Assembly (NCBI GenBank): GCA_937894935.1
Contig: CALAYC010000183.1
Span: forward strand, 1 to 30,943
Direction: 5' to 3'
DNA length: 30,943 bases
From: an uncultured Verrucomicrobiota bacterium
GTDB taxonomy: Bacteria; Verrucomicrobiota; Verrucomicrobiia; Limisphaerales; JADLHS01
Shown here piece by piece: positions 25,816 through 30,943 of the stretch. Below the pieces are notes generated by a model. That model saw only the letters and a list, made by a program, of their open reading frames with translations, ran no database searches and was not told the DNA's origin. The first letter of the stretch is position 1. Each line of letters opens with the position of its first letter. The translations under genes and the position numbers were made by a program.

Positions 25816-27048
25816 CTACGGCGATTGCGGTAGCACGGAATTCAATTGCACCCCGCGATAAATTTGAAATCCACCAATAATATTAGAAGGACCGGCAATG
25901 GGATTTGCAGTTACGGTCAGATGTTCCGCGATGCGCTCCGTCGGCAACGTGACAACCATCGGATTTTCTCCCACCACCACGTTGCCAATCAATCGATGTC
26001 CTTCCACTGCGGAAGCGCTCCAGAACGCCACAATACTGCCCGGCGAAATAATCGATGGATCAAATGCGAGAACCAATTCCGGCTGGATGTCCTTTTTGAG
26101 ATAACCTGGAATTCCGTCCCCGGTCGGTCGAACTGAAAGAGGGGCGATCGTAGCTGCTTCAGCGGATTCCATCGTTGTCTGATTATTTGAATCCATTGCC
26201 GCCATTGTGGACGAAGTTGCCGACGACGAACTCGATTTATCGAACGTTACAAAATCAATTCCCCATTCCGTGCTGACGATCGGTTGAGCCGCGTTGAACC
26301 TTTCGGTCGGACTCGGATTCGCTTTCGGCATCCAACCCATATCGCGCGCCATAGCGTAAAAAATCGCGCGTTGCAGTTGCGGTGTCACCGTCGAGACTTC
26401 ACTGTTCTCGCCTGAATTTGCCAAGGACGGCGGGAAAAATTTGAATCGTCCCGGCTCCGCCATAATCGCGCGCTGCTGCACCACCATCGCCGAAATATCA
26501 TTCAACTGCGAACGCAACGCGCCGACTTCGCGCCGCAAACGGATCAGTTCAGCCGTCGGTTCAACCACTGGCGGAGCGTAGGTCGGCTCGACAGTACTTG
26601 CGATGGATGCATGGTTCTCGGGCAACACAACACGCACTTCCTGCGCCGAATTCTCGATTAGCGTCTCAGAGGCTGGTTCGGTGGGTGCGACGGCCAATGG
26701 ACCAGTCGATTCTCTTGGCCACGAGATATAAGTCAGTAACGCCAGAAAACACGCGGCGGCAGCAAACCAGCCGTTCTTCCACCAGTTGCTCCAGAGTGGT
26801 CGAACGATTTTTCGCTGCACATCCTGATTAATCTCTTTTTCAATGGCAGCCCAGGTGCCGGGCGGTGGCCGATGTTGCGGCACGGTGCGCGCCATCGCTT
26901 CAACGCCTTCCTCCAATTCCTGCACCAGAAGGCGCAACTCCGGCGACTGCGCCAACTGCACTTCAAAGGCATGTCGGGCTGCTGGCGACAACTGGCCCAA
27001 AACATATCGTGCGGCTTCTTCAGCCTGATGTTGGTAATCAGGCGTCAC
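25816..27048 (-). CDS. Membrane anti-sigma factor, RskA-like
   Basis: This 410-residue protein probably holds the ECF sigma factor encoded immediately upstream in check. The N-terminal part (about 1-80; AARYVLGQLSPAARHAFEVQLAQ) matches the cytoplasmic anti-sigma domain of the RskA class, without a clear HxxxCxxC zinc motif. A TM helix follows (about 88-110; GWFAAAACFLALLTYISW), then a periplasmic region with a short coiled-coil (about 165-195) and a C-terminal RskA-like domain. The start is GTG 27048, overlapping the sigma stop by 11 bases, with AAAGGA at 27054-27059 as a good ribosome binding site. At 410 residues it is longer than many RskA proteins because of the periplasmic insert. The autotransporter gene follows in the same direction after about 266 bases. 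Confidence 0.8.
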   Translation of the reverse strand: MTPDYQHQAEEAARYVLGQLSPAARHAFEVQLAQSPELRLLVQELEEGVEAMARTVPQHRPPPGTWAAIEKEINQDVQRKIVRPLWSNWWKNGWFAAAACFLALLTYISWPRESTGPLAVAPTEPASETLIENSAQEVRVVLPENHASIASTVEPTYAPPVVEPTAELIRLRREVGALRSQLNDISAMVVQQRAIMAEPGRFKFFPPSLANSGENSEVSTVTPQLQRAIFYAMARDMGWMPKANPSPTERFNAAQPIVSTEWGIDFVTFDKSSSSSATSSTMAAMDSNNQTTMESAEAATIAPLSVRPTGDGIPGYLKKDIQPELVLAFDPSIISPGSIVAFWSASAVEGHRLIGNVVVGENPMVVTLPTERIAEHLTVTANPIAGPSNIIGGFQIYRGVQLNSVLPQSP

Positions 27049-27688
27049 GGTAATCCTTTAATGCCTGGCGCAAAGCCTGCAGGCCGCGCCGAATGCGTGC
27101 TTTGATTGTTCCCAGCGGTTCGTTTTGCGCCCGCGCGATTTCTTCATGCGTCCAGCCGCGTAGAAATGCCAACTGCAACGCGTGCGCCTGCGCTTCGGGC
27201 AAACGATACAACGCCTCCTGACAAACACTCGATAACTCGTCCCGCTCCAATTCCCGCGCATCACTCGCCGGTTCAAGTTCCAGCGACGCCAATTCGCCAT
27301 CTAAAGCCGCGAGGTTTGCGCGCCGCCGACTCCGCGCCCGCAATCGGTCCACCGCCAATCCGCGCGCAAGCAAAATCATCCACGCCAACGGCGCCGAGCG
27401 CCCCGGATCAAAACTTCCCGCGCGCCGCCAGATTCGGACAAACGTATCTTGCAACGTTTCCTGCGCTTCCATCGGATCGCTCAACATCCGGAGCAGCAAC
27501 GAATACAGCAGCGTTGCCCGGCGTTGATATAAATCCGCCATGGCCTGTTGATCTCCCGCCGCAATCTGCTTGAGCAATCGCAAATCCTCCGCCACTTCGG
27601 CCGAGGAAACGGCGCTCGATTCCGGTGGTTGAACCGGAATGGGCGAGATTCGTTTTTCGCTGATGTTCACGCGTATCACTTGGCGCAT
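27038..27688 (-). CDS. ECF sigma-70 family RNA polymerase sigma factor
   Basis: This 216-residue alternative sigma factor has region 2 at about residues 50-100 (LYQRRATLLYSLLLRMLSD, then DTFVRIWRRA), which binds the -10 element and core polymerase. Region 4 is at about 155-212 (ALYRLPEAQAHALQLAFLRGWTHEEIA, then GTIKARIRRGLQALRQAL), which binds the -35. It belongs with the SigK-like ECF factors usually paired with RskA-type anti-sigma factors, and it overlaps its partner by 11 bases. The ATG at 27688 is the first in-frame ATG after an upstream stop; GTG codons at 27679 and 27670 are alternatives. Its target promoters are unknown and may include its own operon and the autotransporter. Confidence 0.93.
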   Translation of the reverse strand: MRQVIRVNISEKRISPIPVQPPESSAVSSAEVAEDLRLLKQIAAGDQQAMADLYQRRATLLYSLLLRMLSDPMEAQETLQDTFVRIWRRAGSFDPGRSAPLAWMILLARGLAVDRLRARSRRRANLAALDGELASLELEPASDARELERDELSSVCQEALYRLPEAQAHALQLAFLRGWTHEEIARAQNEPLGTIKARIRRGLQALRQALKDYRDA

Positions 27689-27940
27689 TACCCGTTGATA
27701 ATCCGCCAGGCGCGCGAGTTTGGATGCAACTCAATCACTCTTCAAATGAGAATTTTCCTCCTCCTGATTTCCGATTTTCTATTGCCTGAGGACTTTCCTT
27801 ACTCCTTAGCCTCCACCTAAAAAATCACACATGCTCCTTCGCAACTTCCTTTTACGCGGCATTGAACGGGCAAAGCAATTCATTCAATGACGGGTAAAAC
27901 GCCCGAACAAGGTTAATCCTAGCGGCACAACGCAAAGGCT
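27689..27940. other. Divergent intergenic region between the sigma factor and the OB-fold-like gene
   Basis: This 252-base region should contain promoters for both directions. On the minus strand, AGGAGG-type purine sequence (around 27751-27757) lies too far from the sigma start to serve it. A 19-codon ATG frame at 27831-27890 has no other support. I see no convincing -35/-10 pair, hairpin or RNA gene. Confidence 0.5.
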
Positions 27941-28198
27941 GTGGATAGCTTGTTTCAACTTGTGAAGGTAACAATATCGGGCGTCGTAATTCGTTTTCTC
28001 CCCAGTGACAATGGGGGCATCGGTTTTCTCGTAAAAGTCAGGCATGACGACGAAATCTGTTGTTATCTGGCCGACAATTACGCCGGCGCAATTCCGAAGG
28101 AGGGCCGATTCGTCGCGCTGCGCGGTTATTTTAACCCACAAACCGCATCAACCGGTTGCCGCTGTTTCTTCGCTGAAGCTGCAATCACTTTGGACTGA
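27941..28198 (+). CDS. Small OB-fold-like protein
   Basis: This 85-residue protein has the beta pattern of an OB-fold: VTISGVVIRFLPSDNGGIGF, then EICCYLADN, then EGRFVALRGYF, ending with FFAEAAITL. Such small folds bind nucleic acids or partner proteins; the specific role is not known. The frame starts with GTG 27941, while TTG 27950 or GTG 27962 are possible and would fit the AAAGG near 27935 better. It precedes the response regulator by about 20 bases and may share its transcript. An opposite-strand ORF of similar length (27884-28141) shows no recognisable pattern. Confidence 0.55.
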   Translation: MDSLFQLVKVTISGVVIRFLPSDNGGIGFLVKVRHDDEICCYLADNYAGAIPKEGRFVALRGYFNPQTASTGCRCFFAEAAITLD

Positions 28199-28219
28199 CT
28201 GGAAACAAATCAAACTTTC

Positions 28220-28849
28220 ATGAGACGAACTGGTTATCTGTCCTTAACCTGCCGCAACGAAGGGGAAACAGAAAATCCGATGAAAAAGATGAGATCGCAT
28301 ACTCATCTTGGGAAGTCTTCAGTCATTCAAAACGACTCGCGCATTGACGCCGACATTTTCGCGTACCTAGACTACCTGCGAATGATATCGCCGCGCCCCA
28401 TCCTCCTTGTTGAGGATAGTTTCAATGACGCCGAACTGACGATCACAGCTTTGAAGGCCAATAATGTGGCCAACGAAATTCATCACGTTCGCAACGGTGA
28501 AGAAGCATTAAATTACCTGAAACGCCAAGGTCCGTTCCAGAATCGACACGCGGAACAGCCTGCCGTGGTGTTTCTCGATTTAAAAATGCCGAAAGTTGAC
28601 GGCATCGACGTTCTCCGCGCCGCCAAGGCCGATCCTGAATTGAGAAGCATTCCCATCGTGATGCTCACGTCATCGCGCGAAAACGTCGATTTATCCACCT
28701 GCTACAATCTGGGCGTAAACGCCTATGTGGTCAAACCGGTCGGCTTCGAACAATTCGCCGATGCCATTCGGCAATTGGGACTTTTTTGGGCGCTGTTAAA
28801 CGAGCCCGCGCCGGTTGACGGAAATTCGCGTCGCGAAGAAGCGTCTTAA
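28220..28849 (+). CDS. Single-domain response regulator, Rcp1/CheY-like
   Basis: This receiver-only regulator receives a phosphate from a histidine kinase not in this window and passes the signal by protein contact, since it has no DNA-binding domain. From ATG 28382 the domain reads PILLVEDSFNDAELTITAL, with phosphorylation site Asp in FLDLKMPKVDG, the switch Thr/Ser in MLTSS, and Lys in VKPV. The NYLKRQGPF region before the Asp is typical of the Rcp1 group, often linked to phytochrome-like or PAS kinases. The listed start at 28220 adds 54 residues with no domain; ATG 28280 and ATG 28382 are equally possible, and no strong ribosome binding site decides. Confidence 0.85.
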   Translation: MRRTGYLSLTCRNEGETENPMKKMRSHTHLGKSSVIQNDSRIDADIFAYLDYLRMISPRPILLVEDSFNDAELTITALKANNVANEIHHVRNGEEALNYLKRQGPFQNRHAEQPAVVFLDLKMPKVDGIDVLRAAKADPELRSIPIVMLTSSRENVDLSTCYNLGVNAYVVKPVGFEQFADAIRQLGLFWALLNEPAPVDGNSRREEAS

Positions 28850-28852
28850 CTC

Positions 28853-28868
28853 GCCGCACAATAGCGGC
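28853..28868. terminator. Small hairpin between convergent genes
   Basis: GCCGC (28853-28857) and GCGGC (28864-28868) form a 5-bp stem with loop ACAATA in the 26-base gap between the convergent response regulator and aldehyde dehydrogenase genes. There is no T tract, so it is at best a weak bidirectional terminator. Confidence 0.25.
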
Positions 28869-28875
28869 AACGCGT

Positions 28876-30456
28876 CTAATCTGAACCTTTCAGTTTGCCG
28901 TCCACCAGACGCACAATTCCTAACGGATTGGCGTCGCGCAGCGCCTCCGGCAATGCAGCGTCTGGCCAGTTTTGAAAACTGACCGGGCGCAGAAATCTTT
29001 CCACCGCACGCGTGCCGACGGATGTGGAACGTCCATCTGAAGTCGCGGGATACGGTCCGCCATGCGTCATCGCATGCGCGACTTCCACCCCGGTAGGAAA
29101 ACCATTGTAAATCAAGCGCCCGGCCTTCGTCGTGAGGATGTCGATCAATTCCTCACTCGCCAGTAATTCCGCTGGACTCGCGTGAATCGTCGCCGTCAGT
29201 TGGCCTTCCAATCCCCTGGCCACGTTGAGCATTTGCGCCCGCGACGCGCATTCGACCACCAACGTCGAAGGGCCAAACACTTCCTCCATCAATTCCTGAT
29301 TTTTCAAAAACGTTTCTGCATCCGTGCGAAACAATGTCGCCACGGCACGATCACTGTTCGCATCGCTCGCTGCCGCCACGGTTGTTACTCCCGGAATTTG
29401 CGAAAATTTCTTTGCCCCGCGTTGATAAGCCGAACACAGCCCTGCCGTTAACATCGTCCCCGCTGGCGTGACTTTCATCAGCTCTTCCAGCTTCGCCACA
29501 AATTTTTTCGCGCCATCGCCGGCTTCGATAAACACCAATCCCGGGTTCGTGCAAAACTGCCCCACGCCAAGCGTCACCGAACCGTGCAATCCGGCGGCGA
29601 TTTCTTCCGCTCGCGTTTGCAACGCCTCGCCAAGCACAAACACTGGATTCACGCTGCCCATCTCGGCAAAAACCGGAATCGGCTGCGGCCGCGCCGCGGC
29701 GAGATCCATCAACGCCCGTCCGCCTTGACGTGAGCCTGTGAATCCCACTGCCTGAATGGCAGGATGTTTCACCAGCGCTGCGCCGATCTCGTGACCGGCA
29801 TCGAACAACAATGAAAACAATCCATCCGGCGCGTTCATTTCACGCACGGCTTGTTGCACCAACAATCCAACAATCTCGGAAGTACCTGGATGGGCCGGAT
29901 GCGCTTTCACAATCACCGGACAACCCGCCGCCAGCGCCGACGCGGTATCGCCGCCCGCGACTGAATACGCCAACGGAAAATTACTCGCTCCGAACACCGC
30001 CACCGGTCCGAGCGGAATCATCATCGAACGCAAATCCGGTTTCGGCAACGGTTGACGCTTCGAATCGCCGTGATCAATCCGCGCCCCCAACGCCAATCCG
30101 CTTGCGACTCCATCCCCGTAAAATCGCAATTGAAAACACGTCCGCGCCAACTCGCCTTGCAATCGTCCCGTGGGCAACGCCGTTTCCAGATTGGCGCGCG
30201 CGATAATTTCCGCCGCGTTTGCTTCCAGCAATTCCGCAATGCGATTGAGCAACGCCACCCGTCGCGCCGTCGGCCAGCGACGATAAACCGCGAACGCTTC
30301 CGCCGCAGCGTTCGCAGCGACCTCGACGTCCGAAACTGACGCGGAATGAAATTCCACCGGCAACGCTTCACCGTTCACCGGATTCACGCCCGTAAAAGTT
30401 TTTCCGCCGCGCGCACCGCGACGTCCACCAAGCAACGACGTGCCTTCGAGTTTCAT
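28876..30456 (-). CDS. Aldehyde dehydrogenase, 2-oxoglutarate-semialdehyde type (EC 1.2.1.26-like)
   Basis: This 526-residue NAD(P)-dependent dehydrogenase probably oxidises 2,5-dioxopentanoate to 2-oxoglutarate. It has the cofactor loop GFTGSRQGG, catalytic Glu265 in FAEMGSVNP and catalytic Cys302 in GQFCTNPG. The overall pattern (PLGPVAVFGASNFPLAYSVAG and YPATSDGRSTSVG) matches the 2-oxoglutarate-semialdehyde dehydrogenase group. The ATG at 30456 begins MKLEGTSLLGG as expected for the family; the frame runs on to 30540 inside the upstream gene and is unlikely to be used. Only five bases separate it from the DapA-family gene, so the two are one operon. A different aldehyde substrate cannot be excluded. 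Confidence 0.9.
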   Translation of the reverse strand: MKLEGTSLLGGRRGARGGKTFTGVNPVNGEALPVEFHSASVSDVEVAANAAAEAFAVYRRWPTARRVALLNRIAELLEANAAEIIARANLETALPTGRLQGELARTCFQLRFYGDGVASGLALGARIDHGDSKRQPLPKPDLRSMMIPLGPVAVFGASNFPLAYSVAGGDTASALAAGCPVIVKAHPAHPGTSEIVGLLVQQAVREMNAPDGLFSLLFDAGHEIGAALVKHPAIQAVGFTGSRQGGRALMDLAAARPQPIPVFAEMGSVNPVFVLGEALQTRAEEIAAGLHGSVTLGVGQFCTNPGLVFIEAGDGAKKFVAKLEELMKVTPAGTMLTAGLCSAYQRGAKKFSQIPGVTTVAAASDANSDRAVATLFRTDAETFLKNQELMEEVFGPSTLVVECASRAQMLNVARGLEGQLTATIHASPAELLASEELIDILTTKAGRLIYNGFPTGVEVAHAMTHGGPYPATSDGRSTSVGTRAVERFLRPVSFQNWPDAALPEALRDANPLGIVRLVDGKLKGSD

Positions 30457-30461
30457 GCTGG

Positions 30462-30943
30462 TTAAATTTTGGGCCGATTCTTCAACGCTACTCGCAATGT
30501 GTCGAGCGCCGCTTTCCGTTCTGGCCCGGTCAACACACAACGCGGCGCACGCACCCGCTCGTGCCCGTGCCCGACTTCCTGCTGCACGAGCTTTATCAAC
30601 TGCACAAACTTCAGCACGGTATCCATCCGCAGCAAGGGCAAAAACCAGTTGTAAAGCGCCTCAACTTTCTTCGTCTCGCCGCGCATTGCGTAATTGAACA
30701 ACGCCACCGATTCGCGCGGAAACGCATTCACCAATCCTGCAATCCATCCAACGGCTCCGGCGCGCACGCCTTCCACAATCAAATCATCCACCCCCACAAA
30801 CAACGCCAGGCGCTCGCCACAAAGCGCCTTCAGCGCGGTAACGCGTCGAACATCAGCGCTCGATTCTTTTACCGCGTGCAAATTCGCATGTTCCGCCGCG
30901 AGTTCCTTGATTTGCTCTGGCAGAAAGTCCGTTTTGTACGACA
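30462..30943 (-). CDS. Dihydrodipicolinate synthase/N-acetylneuraminate lyase family protein (5' end outside window)
   Basis: This is the C-terminal half (about 160 codons) of a class I aldolase/dehydratase of the DapA/NAL family. The reading frame stays open to the window edge, so the start lies beyond 30943. The Schiff-base lysine is in HAVKESSADVRR, followed by LFVGVDDLIVEGVRAGAVGWIAGLVNA, the glycine-rich strand of the barrel. With the neighbouring 2-oxoglutarate-semialdehyde dehydrogenase, likely roles are 4-hydroxyproline breakdown, 2-keto-3-deoxy-pentonate dehydration, or 5-keto-4-deoxyglucarate dehydration. The family pattern around GLVNAFP resembles members found in hydroxyproline clusters, but the missing half prevents a firm choice. 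Confidence 0.85.
   Translation of the reverse strand, partial: SYKTDFLPEQIKELAAEHANLHAVKESSADVRRVTALKALCGERLALFVGVDDLIVEGVRAGAVGWIAGLVNAFPRESVALFNYAMRGETKKVEALYNWFLPLLRMDTVLKFVQLIKLVQQEVGHGHERVRAPRCVLTGPERKAALDTLRVALKNRPKI

Noticed and set aside
27106..27573. 155-codon plus-strand frame opposite the sigma factor
   Set aside because: The minus-strand sigma factor has clear regions 2 and 4; the plus-strand translation is Pro/Ala-rich without a domain.
27831..27890. 19-codon ATG frame in the divergent intergenic region
   Set aside because: Too short, no ribosome binding site and no recognisable peptide class.
27884..28141. 85-codon minus-strand frame competing with the OB-fold-like gene
   Set aside because: Equal length, but its translation lacks any fold pattern, whereas the plus-strand frame has alternating beta-strand spacing.

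Overview
The window looks like part of a Verrucomicrobiota chromosome, probably Pedosphaera/Limisphaerales-like. This rests on gene content and not on any marker gene. The clues are a pseudopilin with an RAFTLIELL N-terminus and a C-terminal HxxxDG element, autotransporter-associated beta-strand repeat proteins, a propeller sensor kinase paired with a NarL-type regulator, a DUF5107-TPR protein, and starts that mostly lack a Shine-Dalgarno sequence. GC content is moderate (mid-50s by eye). No rRNA, tRNA, CRISPR array, transposase or phage gene was seen.

Bases 1-7509 form a plus-strand sugar-use operon. It holds the end of an MFS sugar porter, a DUF5107-TPR protein and an aldose-1-epimerase-like protein, joined by two 4-base ATGA overlaps, followed by a secreted GH36 alpha-galactosidase with an NPCBM domain. 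Bases 7510-20510 hold a pseudopilin, a large beta-strand-repeat surface protein, a modular GH50-like glycoside hydrolase, a propeller histidine kinase with its NarL-type regulator, and a second, single-domain GH50-like enzyme. A GH2 beta-glucuronidase-type enzyme follows (20557-22395). Together these resemble a polysaccharide-utilisation locus: extracellular polymer cleavage, side-chain removal (alpha-galactose, beta-glucuronate), sugar import and anomer handling, under a dedicated two-component system. The polymer cannot be read from sequence. The two GH50-like enzymes hint at a galactan, which is inference.

Bases 22493-27688 run on the minus strand: an ECF sigma factor, its overlapping RskA-like membrane anti-sigma factor, and a classical autotransporter with four tandem passenger repeats of about 207 bp and a C-terminal beta-barrel. 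A small OB-fold-like protein and an Rcp1-type single-domain response regulator follow on the plus strand (27941-28849). The window ends with a minus-strand pair, a 2-oxoglutarate-semialdehyde-type aldehyde dehydrogenase and a truncated DapA/NAL-family lyase, which suggests hydroxyproline, pentose or aldarate breakdown to 2-oxoglutarate.

The least explained signals are: a bipartite promoter-like element (CTTTTGTGGGGTAG, then exactly 16 bases, then GATTAA) upstream of both the pseudopilin and the second GH50-like gene, with a weaker relative before the beta-strand-repeat gene; two different palindromic repeat elements kept in frame inside the TPR part of the DUF5107 gene; and a duplicated two-domain cassette that ends one protein and leads into the catalytic domain of the next.
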